Source: Caldovatus aquaticus (GTDB lineage Bacteria; Pseudomonadota; Alphaproteobacteria; Acetobacterales; Acetobacteraceae). Taken from it: 64,000 nucleotides of DNA. Location: NCBI RefSeq assembly GCF_019458025.1, contig NZ_JAHZUY010000004.1, positions 81,662 to 145,661 on the forward strand, read 5' to 3'. Position 1 is the stretch's first letter, and each line of letters opens with the position of its first letter. Shown here piece by piece: positions 10,602 to 20,465 of the stretch. Both the position numbers and the translations under genes were made by a program. Under the pieces are notes generated by a model. It was not told the origin of the DNA and made no database searches. It was given only the letters and a program-made list of their open reading frames with translations.

Positions 10602-11151
10602 GGAGGATCGTCCCCGTCCGGCGGATCTTCTTCTGCAGCTGCAGGATGCCGTACACGAGCGCCTCCGCCGTCGGCGGGCAGCCCGGCACGTACACGTCCA
10701 CCGGCACGATCCGGTCGCAGCCGCGCACGACGCTGTAGGAGTAGTGGTAGTAGCCGCCGCCGTTGGCGCAGCTCCCCATCGAGATCACCCAGCGCGGCTC
10801 CGCCATCTGGTCGTACACCTTGCGCAGCGCCGGGGCCATCTTGTTGGTCAGCGTCCCCGCCACGATCATCACGTCCGACTGGCGCGGGGAGCCGCGCGGG
10901 ATGATGCCGAACCGGTCGAGGTCGTAGCGCGCCATGTAGGCGTGGATCATCGGCACCGCGCAGCAGGCGAGGCCGAAGGTCATCGGCCACAGGCTGCCCG
11001 TGCGCGCCCAGTTCACCACCCGGTCGAGGCTGGCGACGATGAAGCCCTTCTCCTCGATCTCGCCGGTGATGCCCTTGACGACCGCGTCCTGCTCCGGCCC
11101 GGGCGGCAGGTGCTCGCGGTTCCAGGCGATGGCGTCGGTCGCACCGCTCAT
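10594..11151 (-). CDS. nuoB: NADH-quinone oxidoreductase subunit B ([4Fe-4S] N2)
   Basis: A 185-residue subunit (PSST homologue) that holds the terminal cluster N2, the direct electron donor to quinone. The tandem cysteines in [10 protein letters not shown] near residue 63 and the later ligands in GSCANGGG and [10 protein letters not shown] are all present. It begins 7 nt after nuoA and overlaps nuoC by 8 nt. Length and motifs are canonical. Confidence 0.98.
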   Translation of the reverse strand: MSGATDAIAWNREHLPPGPEQDAVVKGITGEIEEKGFIVASLDRVVNWARTGSLWPMTFGLACCAVPMIHAYMARYDLDRFGIIPRGSPRQSDVMIVAGTLTNKMAPALRKVYDQMAEPRWVISMGSCANGGGYYHYSYSVVRGCDRIVPVDVYVPGCPPTAEALVYGILQLQKKIRRTGTILRG

Positions 11152-11158
11152 CGCATCG

Positions 11159-11527
11159 CTACTCCCACTCCAGGGCGCCTTTGCGCCACTCGTAGAGGAA
11201 CCCCACCGTCAGGACGAGCAGGAAGGCCATCATGGACCAGAAGCCGAACCAGCCGATCTCGCCGAGCCCGACGGCCCAGGGGAACAAGAAGGCGACCTCG
11301 AGGTCGAAGATGATGAAGAGGATCGCCACCAGGTAGAACCGCACGTCGAAGCGCCGGCGCGTGTCGCCGAACGGCTCGAAGCCGCACTCGTAGGGCGAGA
11401 GCTTCTCCGGGTCGGGCTTCCGCCGCGCCAGGAGGAGGTTGCCGCCGACCATGGCGGCCGCGACCCCGCCGGCGATGACGAGGAAGACCAGAATCGGGAA
11501 GTAATCGGCCAGCAGAGGCTGGGTCAT
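11159..11527 (-). CDS. nuoA: NADH-quinone oxidoreductase subunit A
   Basis: A 122-residue membrane subunit (ND3 homologue) with three hydrophobic helices. The family loop after helix 1 is visible as [21 protein letters not shown] near residues 45-65; its Cys is the residue that switches accessibility in active/deactive complex I. It is the first gene of the nuo operon on the minus strand, with a 258-bp leader region separating it from the tRNA-Asp gene. Confidence 0.97.
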   Translation of the reverse strand: MTQPLLADYFPILVFLVIAGGVAAAMVGGNLLLARRKPDPEKLSPYECGFEPFGDTRRRFDVRFYLVAILFIIFDLEVAFLFPWAVGLGEIGWFGFWSMMAFLLVLTVGFLYEWRKGALEWE

Positions 11528-11785
11528 GCAGCGCGCTCGCTCGTTTCGGCCAGCGGTACGGCATTGGGCCGCGGAACAGCGTCCGCGCCGCAGCCTCGCC
11601 GCGGTGCAGCGCGGCGGACATTAGCCCTGCCCCGCCTGCCGCGCCATAGGGGGGCGTCTTGCACAGTGCCCGAATGTGCGCAGGAGCACCCAAACCGGGA
11701 AGGGAAAAACCGGCCCTTCTGCGCCCTTCGCGCCGCTCCCGCCCTCCTTGGCGGGGCCATCTCCGCCAGGGAGAAGCGGCACGGG
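11528..11785 (-). promoter_or_regulatory. Leader region between tRNA-Asp and nuoA
   Basis: This 258-bp stretch has no coding potential that I trust. It must hold the end of the tRNA transcript and any promoter of the 12-or-more-gene nuo operon. I see an imperfect dyad (TGCACAGTGCCCGAATGTGCGCA, arms TGCAC and GTGCG) near 11659-11681 and TAATGT on the minus strand near 11620, which could serve as a -10 element, but no convincing -35. Promoter placement is unresolved. Confidence 0.3.
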
Positions 11786-11862
11786 TGGCGCGAGTGACGG
11801 GGCTCGAACCCGCGACCTCCGGCGTGACAGGCCGGCGCTCTAACCGACTGAGCTACACCCGC
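11786..11862 (-). tRNA. tRNA-Asp (anticodon GTC)
   Basis: The minus strand folds into a complete cloverleaf of 77 nt with an encoded CCA. The acceptor stem pairs GCGGGTG with CACTCGC (one G-T), the D-arm GCTCAGTCGGTTAGAGC is normal, the anticodon stem CCGGC/GCCGG encloses the loop CTGTCAC with anticodon GTC, and the T-loop is GTTCGAGCC. It lies between hupB and nuoA, next to tRNA-Val, an arrangement frequent in Rhodospirillales. Confidence 0.97.
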
Positions 11863-11982
11863 ATTGCCCGTGCAGTCAGGCGCGCGCGGTTTAGGGCGCT
11901 GGCGCGGGACGTGTCAAGGCGGCATGCCGCGCGCCGCGAAAGCACCCTCCGGCCGTCGTGGGCGCCGTGTTCGCCCCGGGCA

Positions 11983-12054
11983 TGGGCACTGACGGATTCG
12001 AACCGCCGCCATCCTCGGTGTAAGCGAGGCGCTCTACCGCTGAGCTAAGTGCCC
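11983..12054 (-). tRNA. tRNA-Val (anticodon TAC)
   Basis: The minus strand folds into a 72-nt tRNA. The acceptor stem GGGCACT/AGTGCCC is perfect, the anticodon stem CCTCG/CGAGG encloses CTTACAC with anticodon TAC, and the T-arm GGCGG/CCGTC encloses TTCGAAT. The discriminator is A and the next bases are TGC, so CCA is not encoded here, unlike the neighbouring tRNA-Asp. The two tRNAs are 120 bp apart and probably co-transcribed or transcribed from a shared region downstream of hupB. Confidence 0.96.
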
Positions 12055-12110
12055 GCCCTCATCCCCGGGCCGGGACCGGATTCGCCGGCTCGCCTAGCGG
12101 CGCCGGGCGG

Positions 12111-12141
12111 AAATGCAAAGGGCCGGCAGAAGCCGGCCCTT
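12111..12141 (-). terminator. Intrinsic terminator of hupB
   Basis: A perfect 10-bp stem (AAGGGCCGGC paired with GCCGGCCCTT) closes a four-base loop, and on the minus strand it is followed by TTTGCATTT. It begins about 65 nt after the hupB stop and ends before tRNA-Val. This is the clearest rho-independent terminator in the window. Confidence 0.8.
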
Positions 12142-12205
12142 CGGAACGTCACCCCCTCCCCGCCGGCGCGACAGGTTGCGCGGCAAGAGTGCGGAGCTGT
12201 GCCGC

Positions 12206-12478
12206 TCAGTTCACCGCTTCCTTGAGAGTCTTGCCGGCCTTGAACCGCACGGTGGTGCTGGCGGGGATCTTGATCTCCTCGCCGGTCCGCGGGTTGCGGC
12301 CCTTGCCGGCCTTGCGCCGGGAGGTGCTGAAGGTGCCGAACCCCACGAGCCGCACCTCCTGCTTCTTCTTCAGCGACTTCTGGATGGCGTCGAAGACGGC
12401 GTCCACCACCTCTCCCGCCTTCGCCTTCGGCAGATCCGCGGCATCCGCAACCGCGGCGATGAGATCCTGCTTGTTCAT
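12206..12478 (-). CDS. hupB: DNA-binding protein HU (beta type)
   Basis: A 90-residue nucleoid protein that binds and bends DNA without strong sequence preference. The family signature GFGTFSTSRRKAGKGRNPRTG (residues about 46-66) includes the DNA-intercalating arm with RNPRTG. The start is the ATG giving MNKQDLIAAV; the open frame upstream of it is not HU-like. The gene has its own sigma70-like promoter and intrinsic terminator, so it is probably expressed independently of lon, which precedes it as in many Proteobacteria. Confidence 0.97.
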   Translation of the reverse strand: MNKQDLIAAVADAADLPKAKAGEVVDAVFDAIQKSLKKKQEVRLVGFGTFSTSRRKAGKGRNPRTGEEIKIPASTTVRFKAGKTLKEAVN

Positions 12479-12548
12479 TCGGGAACCCCCCTCTCTGCTC
12501 TGCGGCGGCAAGGCAGGACCGATTCCCCCGGGCCGCGCTGCTCCGCGC

Positions 12549-12578
12549 AGTCTAGGTAAGGGAATTCCTCGCCGTCAA
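12549..12578 (-). promoter_or_regulatory. Probable sigma70 promoter of hupB
   Basis: On the minus strand TTGACG is followed after 18 bp by TAGACT, good matches to the -35 and -10 hexamers, ending about 70 nt before the hupB ATG. Immediately upstream of the -35, at 12587-12601, is a perfect dyad GGGCCGA-T-TCGGCCC that could be an operator or part of the lon terminator region. Inferred from consensus only. Confidence 0.6.
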
Positions 12579-12680
12579 TCGGAAGGGGGCCGATTCGGCC
12601 CGGATTTCCGCCATTCCCCGCGAGCGCTGCGGCGCAAACGCAACGCCCGGGTGACATTCCGGGTCGCACCCGTGCGGGAT

Positions 12681-12713
12681 GAGGGCGGGCCGGCTTGCCG
12701 CCGCCCCGCCCTC
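12681..12713 (-). terminator. GC-rich hairpin after lon
   Basis: Starting 12 nt after the lon stop, GAGGGCGGG pairs perfectly with CCCGCCCTC (9 bp) around a 15-base loop that can itself pair through CGGC/GCCG. There is no run of T after it, so it may act as a rho-assisted terminator or 3'-end stabiliser rather than a classic intrinsic terminator. Confidence 0.45.
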
Positions 12714-12724
12714 GCCCGTCGGCC

Positions 12725-15154
<2,430 letters not shown>

Positions 15155-15231
15155 CAGGACCTCGCATTCGACAGTCGGCGCCCGGCCCGCCCGGAGGGCG
15201 GCACGGGCGGGGCGCCGCGGGGTTGCCCGCT

Positions 15232-15260
15232 AGATGGGACCCCGGCGGACCCCTCACAAG
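15232..15260 (-). promoter_or_regulatory. Candidate sigma32 (RpoH) promoter of lon
   Basis: On the minus strand CTTGTG is followed by TCCCATCT, with 19 nt between CTTG and CCATCT. This resembles the heat-shock consensus CTTGAA...CCCCATnT with acceptable spacing, about 70-75 nt upstream of the lon ATG. lon is a classic RpoH target, which adds weight. This is a consensus match by eye, not a mapped start site. Confidence 0.45.
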
Positions 15261-15369
15261 GCCTTGCACGCCGCGCCAAGCGCCCAAGGCCGCCGGCGCA
15301 GCGCACACGCCCTGGCCGGACAGGTGGCGGGAGCCGCGCCGCCGGGCGGCGCCCCGCCGCAGGCGAGCC

Positions 15370-16626
15370 TCAGCCGGCGGACTGCTCCGCGGCCCGTTCG
15401 CCGTAGATGTAGAGCGGGCTGGCGCGACCCTCCGCGACCTCGCGGTTGACCACCACCTCCTCGACCTCCTCGAGGCTCGGCAACTCGAACATGGTGCCGA
15501 GCAGGATCTGCTCCATGATCGAGCGCAGGCCGCGCGCGCCGGTCTTGCGCTGGATGGCGCGCGCCGCCACCGAGCGCAGCGCGTCCTCGGTGAAGGTGAG
15601 CTTCACCCCCTCCATCTCGAACAGCCGCTGGTACTGCTTGAGAAGCGCGTTCTTCGGCTTGGTCAGGATCTCGATCAGCGCCTTCTCGTCGAGGTCGTCG
15701 AGGGTCGCCACCACCGGCAGCCGCCCGATGAACTCCGGGATCAGGCCGAACTTGAGCAGGTCCTCCGGCTCGACCTCCTTGAGGATCGCGCCGGTGCGCC
15801 GCTCGTCCGGGGCCCGCACCTCGGCGCCGAAGCCGATGCCGGAGCCCTTGCCGCGCGCGGCGATGATCTTCTCGAGCCCGGCGAAGGCGCCGCCGCAGAT
15901 GAACAGGATGTTGGTGGTGTCCACCTGCAGGAATTCCTGCTGCGGGTGCTTGCGCCCGCCCTGCGGCGGCACCGAGGCGATCGTCCCCTCCATGATCTTG
16001 AGGAGCGCCTGCTGCACGCCCTCGCCGGAGACGTCGCGCGTGATCGAGGGGTTGTCGGACTTGCGGCTGATCTTGTCCACCTCGTCGATGTAGACGATGC
16101 CGCGCTGCGCCCGCTCCACGTTGTAGTCCGCCGCCTGCAGCAGCTTGAGGATGATGTTCTCGACATCCTCGCCGACATAGCCCGCCTCGGTCAGGGTCGT
16201 GGCGTCGGCCATGGTGAAGGGTACGTCGAGGATGCGCGCGAGCGTCTGGGCGAGCAGCGTCTTGCCCGACCCGGTCGGCCCGATCAGCAGGATGTTGGAC
16301 TTCGCGATCTCGACGTCCGAGTTCTTGGCCCCGTGCGCGAGGCGCTTGTAGTGGTTGTGGACGGCGACCGAGAGGACCTTCTTGGCGTGGTCCTGTCCGA
16401 TCACGTAGTCGTCCAGCACCTTGCAGATCTCGCGCGGGGTCGGCACGCCGTCCCGCGACTTGACCAGATGCGTCTTGTGCTCCTCACGGATGATGTCCAT
16501 GCAGAGCTCGACGCACTCGTCGCAGATGAACACCGTGGGGCCGGCGATCAGCTTGCGGACCTCGTGCTGCGATTTGCCGCAGAACGAGCAGTACAGGGTG
16601 TTCTTCGAATCGCCGGACTTGCTCAT
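15370..16626 (-). CDS. clpX: ATP-dependent Clp protease ATP-binding subunit ClpX
   Basis: A 418-residue AAA+ unfoldase that recognises substrates such as ssrA-tagged proteins and feeds them to ClpP. The N-terminal zinc-binding domain has [11 protein letters not shown] and CDECVELC, followed by Walker A GPTGSGKT (Lys122) and the ClpP-binding IGF-type loop, read here as the IGFGAE region near residue 263. The ATG giving [10 protein letters not shown] was chosen over an upstream extension that lacks similarity. It lies 199 bp downstream of clpP. Confidence 0.98.
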   Translation of the reverse strand: MSKSGDSKNTLYCSFCGKSQHEVRKLIAGPTVFICDECVELCMDIIREEHKTHLVKSRDGVPTPREICKVLDDYVIGQDHAKKVLSVAVHNHYKRLAHGAKNSDVEIAKSNILLIGPTGSGKTLLAQTLARILDVPFTMADATTLTEAGYVGEDVENIILKLLQAADYNVERAQRGIVYIDEVDKISRKSDNPSITRDVSGEGVQQALLKIMEGTIASVPPQGGRKHPQQEFLQVDTTNILFICGGAFAGLEKIIAARGKGSGIGFGAEVRAPDERRTGAILKEVEPEDLLKFGLIPEFIGRLPVVATLDDLDEKALIEILTKPKNALLKQYQRLFEMEGVKLTFTEDALRSVAARAIQRKTGARGLRSIMEQILLGTMFELPSLEEVEEVVVNREVAEGRASPLYIYGERAAEQSAG

Positions 16627-16825
16627 GGGCACTCTCCGCTCGCCAGGGCGCCCAGGGAGGCACCCGGGGAGGCATGGTCTTGACTGTAGCCCCCTTGGCA
16701 CCGGGGGGAAAGGCAATCGGCCGCGCGGCCGGCCCCGGCCGGGGCCGTGTGGCGCCCCGGCCTCATGGCGCGACCGTCACCGCCTGCGCCTCCGCCCCGG
16801 CCGCCCCGGGGCACGGACCGCTCAT

Positions 16826-17476
16826 TCAGGGCTTCGCGCTGCCTTCGGCCGCCATGGAGGGCGGACGCTGCTCGACCACGTGATCCACCAGGCCGAAATC
16901 GCGTGCCTCCTCGGCCGACATGAAGGTGTCGCGATCGAGCTTGCGCTCGATCAGCTCGATCGGCTGGCCGGTGTGCCGGGCGTAGATCTCGTTCAGCCGC
17001 TTGCGCAGCGTGAGGATCTCGCGGGCCTGGATCTCGATGTCGGCCGCTTGGCCCTGCGCCCCGCCCGAGGGCTGGTGGACCATGATCCGGGAATTCGGCA
17101 GGGCGTAGCGCTTGCCCTTCTCGCCGGCGCAGAGCAGGAGCGAGCCCATCGAGGCCGCCTGCCCGATGCACACCGTGCTGACCGGGCTGCGGATGTACTG
17201 CATGGTGTCGTAGATCGCGAGGCCGGCGGACACCACGCCGCCCGGGCTGTTGATGTAGAAGGCGATGTCCTTGTTCGGGTTCTCGCTCTCCAGGAACAGC
17301 AACTGGGCGCAGATCAGGGCCGACACCTGGTCATATACCGGGCCGGTAAGGAAGACGATCCGCTCCTTCAGCAGACGCGAATAGATGTCGAAAGCCCGCT
17401 CGCCCCGCGCCGTCTGCTCGACGACCATGGGAACAAGGGCATTGGAGTAGATCTCGACCGGGTCGCGGTCACGCAT
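16826..17476 (-). CDS. clpP: ATP-dependent Clp protease proteolytic subunit ClpP
   Basis: A 216-residue serine protease that forms tetradecameric chambers with ClpX or ClpA. Catalytic residues are visible: Ser109 in [11 protein letters not shown] and His134 in MVHQPSGG, with the Asp further on. The start at MRDRDPVE gives standard length and has AGGAAGG as ribosome-binding site; the open frame upstream is arginine-rich noise. TATTAC on the minus strand at 17502-17507 could be a -10 element, but no good -35 accompanies it. No trigger factor gene precedes it. Confidence 0.97.
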   Translation of the reverse strand: MRDRDPVEIYSNALVPMVVEQTARGERAFDIYSRLLKERIVFLTGPVYDQVSALICAQLLFLESENPNKDIAFYINSPGGVVSAGLAIYDTMQYIRSPVSTVCIGQAASMGSLLLCAGEKGKRYALPNSRIMVHQPSGGAQGQAADIEIQAREILTLRKRLNEIYARHTGQPIELIERKLDRDTFMSAEEARDFGLVDHVVEQRPPSMAAEGSAKP

Positions 17477-18055
17477 CGTCTGTCCCTTCCTGCCCCGGCG
17501 GGTAATACCGGATCGCCGCCTGCCCGCGGACCGCCCGCGCCGCCGGGGGCGCGTTCTGATGTGGGGCGAGGCGTGGCGCCGGAAAAGGCCTGCCGGACAG
17601 CGGTCCCCGGCCCCTCCGGCACGAGCCCCGGCCGGCGGGCCGACCGTCCTCCACCCCGCCCGAATCCGTCGCGCCGCCGTCGGCAGCCTATGTGCCATTC
17701 CCCGACGCCGGCGCCAATGCCCGCCGCGGCGATGCAACGAGCGGCCGGGTCCTGGCGGCCGCCGGGCGTTCCCCGCCGGGCCGCGGTGCGGACCCCTGCG
17801 CGGTTCCGGTCGCCCCCCCCCGGCCCGGCCGCGCTGCCGGCACCCGGCCCCTGCGGCGTCGCGGCACGCCCCACGCTTGCGCCGCCCCGCCACCCCGGCC
17901 GCGTCCGCGCGAGCCCCGCCCGCCCAGGCCGGGCGCGCCCCGGCGCGGCTCTGCAGGCCTGATCCCGTCCGCGCGGCCCGCGGCGCCGCCTGGCCCGCGC
18001 TCGCGCCGGCCGGCGGGGCCTGTCCGACCGCCGGCGGCGTCGGGGCGCGGCCCGC
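17477..18055. other. 579-bp stretch without a recognisable gene
   Basis: Between clpP and the next gene lies a very GC-rich stretch, including nine consecutive C at 17813-17821. Open frames on both strands are proline/arginine/alanine-rich and look like composition artefacts. In many Proteobacteria the trigger factor gene tig occupies the position upstream of clpP; nothing resembling it is here. It presumably carries the clpP promoter. Confidence 0.4.
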
Positions 18056-19663
18056 CTACTCGGCCGGCCGCGCGTGGATCGCCGCGGTGTGGTTGATCGG
18101 GCTCGGGTCGTACACCACGCGGTCGCGCCAGCCGGCCCAGGTGTTGCGCAGGAAGATGACGGGCAGCACGCCCTTGTCCTCGAGCAGCGCCCGGGCCGCC
18201 TGCTGCGTCAGCGCCCGGCGCCGCTCCTCGTCCATCGTCGTCAGCGCCTGGCGCGCCGGCTCGTCCACCGCCGGGTTCGAGTAGCGCTGGCGGTTGAACG
18301 GCCCGAAGCCGAGCTCCCGGTTCTGCGTCATCACCACGTGGCGCAGCGGGTTGATCGTCAGGTAGGAGCTGAAATAGGTCATGAACAGCGAGAACTCGCG
18401 GTTCGTCGCCCGCGTGAACAGGTTGGCCGGCGGCAGCGCCTGCACCTGGGTCTCGATGCCGATGCGCGTGAAGGCCTGCGCGATCGCCTGCAGCAGGTTG
18501 TCGTCGAGCGGGAAGAAGCCGTTCGGGCCGTGGATCGTCATGCGGAAGCCGTCCGGCCAGCCGGCCTCCGCGAGCAGCGCCCGCGCCCGCGCCGGGTCGT
18601 AGGGCAGCGGCGGCAGGTCGGGGATGCGGTGCTCGGCGGCCGGAGCGGCGAACTGGTCGGCCGCGCGCGCCTGGCCCTGGTAGAGCCGCTCCGCGATCGC
18701 CTGCCGGTTGATGGCGAGCGACAGCGCCTCGCGCACGCGCCGGTCGGCGAGCGGGTTGCGCGCGAGCGGCCGGCCCTGCTTGTCGAACACGTGCGGCGAG
18801 GTGTCGCGCATCGAGTCCGGGAACAGATAGACGAAGGTGACGCTGTCCACCGAGAACAGGGCGAAGCGCCGGTCGCGCTCGAGGCGCGGGATGTCCTGCA
18901 CCGGCACGTAGTCGATCAGGTCCACCTCGCCGGTCAGCAGCGCGGCGACGCGCGATCCGGCCTGCGGGATGTAGCGGTACACCACCCGCTCCCAGGGCTC
19001 GGCCGGCCCCCAGTAGGTCGGGTTGCGCGCGAGCTCGACGCGCTCGTTGTGGGCGAAGGCGACGAAGCGGTAGGGGCCGGTGCCGATGGCGAGGCGGCCG
19101 GAGTTGAAGTCCGCGGTGGCCGGCCAGTCGGGGCCGTGAACCCGCCGCGAGAGGATCACCGGCCCGGTCAGGTCCCAGGGCAGCAGCGGGTTCGGCTCGC
19201 GCAGGCGCAGGCGCACCGTCGCCGGGTCCACCACCTCGACGGCGGCGATGGTCCGCACCGCGGGGGTGAACAGCGCCGGGCTGTTCGGCACCGTGGGCAC
19301 CCGGGCGAAGGTGAAGGCGATGTCGTCCGCCTCGAAGGGCGTGCCGTCGTGGAAGCGCACGCCCTGGCGAATCTTCACCTCCCAGGTCAAGTCGTCGAGC
19401 GGCCGCAGGCTCTCCGCGAGTCGCGGCTGGCGCTGCGCCCGGGTGTCGAGGTCGAACAGCGCCTCGAAGATCTGGCCCCGCAGCACCATGTTGTTGTTGG
19501 TGGTGTTGTGGTAGTGCGGGTCCATCGCGCTCGGCGGTGTCTGCGCCCCGATCGCCAGCGTGCGCGGCGCCTGCCGCTGCGGCTGCGCCGCCGCCCCGAC
19601 CGCGGCGAGACAGGCGACGCCGAGCGCCGAGCCTGCGAGGACGAGCCGCCGGCTCCTGCTCAT
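18056..19663 (-). CDS. ABC transporter substrate-binding protein, peptide/nickel type (SBP_bac_5)
   Basis: A 535-residue periplasmic solute-binding protein of the DppA/OppA family. An N-terminal signal peptide (MSRSRRLVLAGSALG..., cleavage after the AAA-type site near residue 26) is followed by the family core: DPHYHNTTNNNMVLRGQIFEAL near 48-70, WEVKIRQGVRFHDGTPFEADD near 95-115, and the C-terminal lobe with NRQAIAERLYQG. The start has AGGGAGGGAAAGGG upstream. No permease or ATPase genes adjoin it, so it either partners with a transporter encoded elsewhere or acts alone; the substrate cannot be told from sequence. Confidence 0.9.
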   Translation of the reverse strand: MSRSRRLVLAGSALGVACLAAVGAAAQPQRQAPRTLAIGAQTPPSAMDPHYHNTTNNNMVLRGQIFEALFDLDTRAQRQPRLAESLRPLDDLTWEVKIRQGVRFHDGTPFEADDIAFTFARVPTVPNSPALFTPAVRTIAAVEVVDPATVRLRLREPNPLLPWDLTGPVILSRRVHGPDWPATADFNSGRLAIGTGPYRFVAFAHNERVELARNPTYWGPAEPWERVVYRYIPQAGSRVAALLTGEVDLIDYVPVQDIPRLERDRRFALFSVDSVTFVYLFPDSMRDTSPHVFDKQGRPLARNPLADRRVREALSLAINRQAIAERLYQGQARAADQFAAPAAEHRIPDLPPLPYDPARARALLAEAGWPDGFRMTIHGPNGFFPLDDNLLQAIAQAFTRIGIETQVQALPPANLFTRATNREFSLFMTYFSSYLTINPLRHVVMTQNRELGFGPFNRQRYSNPAVDEPARQALTTMDEERRRALTQQAARALLEDKGVLPVIFLRNTWAGWRDRVVYDPSPINHTAAIHARPAE

Positions 19664-19793
19664 GATCCCTTTCCCTCCCTGCTGGCCCGCATGCTCCGCC
19701 GTCCCGGCCGCTCCGGTCAAGCGGGCGCGCCGGGCTGCGCCGTCCGATTCGGCGGTGGCACCCGCCCGGCCGGCCGGATAGGATGCCGCGGCC

Positions 19794-20453
19794 GTGAACC
19801 TGCTTTCGCCGCCCCGCGCCAACCTGCAGATCGAGGTCGTGTTCGACCTGGTCTGTCCCTGGTGCTTCCTCGGCACGCGGCGCCTGCGCCGCGCGCTCCG
19901 CGCCCGCCCGGACATCCTGGCCGAGATCCAGTGGCGGCCGTTCCTGCTCAACCCGGACATCGCGCGCGAGGGGGTGCCGCGCCAGGACTACCTCGTGCGC
20001 AAGTTCGGCGGCGAGGAGCGGGCGCGGCGGCTGCACGCCACCATCGCCGAGCTCGGCCGGGCCGAGGGCGTGCCCTTCCGCTTCGACCGCATCCGCCGCG
20101 TGCCGCAGAGCCTCGATGCCCACCGCCTGGTCCGCCTCGCCGCGCGCGAGGGGATGGCCGACGCGCTGGTGGACGCCCTGTTCGTCGCCTATTTCGCCGA
20201 GGGAGCCGACATCGGCGACCACGACGCCCTGGCCGCGATCGCCGCCGCGGTCGGCCTCGATCCCTTCGCCGTGCGCCGCCACCTCGCCAGCGGGGCGGAG
20301 GCGGAACAGGTGCACGCCGACAACCTCCGCGCCCACCGGCTCGGCATCAACGGCGTGCCCTGCTTCGTCATCGGCGGGCGCCACGCCATCGCCGGCGCGC
20401 AGGAGCCGGAGGTGCTGGAGCGGCTGCTCGACGTCGCGCTGGCCGAGGAGTGA
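19794..20453 (+). CDS. DsbA-family (FrnE-like) thioredoxin-fold protein
   Basis: A 219-residue protein of the DsbA/2-hydroxychromene-2-carboxylate isomerase superfamily. The redox motif CPWC occupies residues 21-24, with a helical insertion after it and the cis-Pro loop GVPCFVIGG near residue 187, followed by AGAQ as in FrnE proteins. There is no signal peptide, so it is probably a cytoplasmic dithiol oxidoreductase or isomerase. The start is GTG with AGGA about 10 nt upstream; no in-frame ATG is nearby. It is divergent from the solute-binding protein and convergent with mfd, ending 12 nt from it. Confidence 0.85.
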   Translation: MNLLSPPRANLQIEVVFDLVCPWCFLGTRRLRRALRARPDILAEIQWRPFLLNPDIAREGVPRQDYLVRKFGGEERARRLHATIAELGRAEGVPFRFDRIRRVPQSLDAHRLVRLAAREGMADALVDALFVAYFAEGADIGDHDALAAIAAAVGLDPFAVRRHLASGAEAEQVHADNLRAHRLGINGVPCFVIGGRHAIAGAQEPEVLERLLDVALAEE

Positions 20454-20465
20454 GCCGGCCCGCCG

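Noticed and set aside
11700..11785. Terminator after tRNA-Asp suggested by a run of five T on the minus strand (plus positions 11705-11709)
   Set aside because: No stable stem immediately precedes the T-run; the available pairings are short and imperfect.
17692..18096. Open frame of 134 residues on the plus strand between clpP and the binding-protein gene
   Set aside because: Almost entirely Pro, Arg, Ala and Gly, no ribosome-binding site and no family resemblance.
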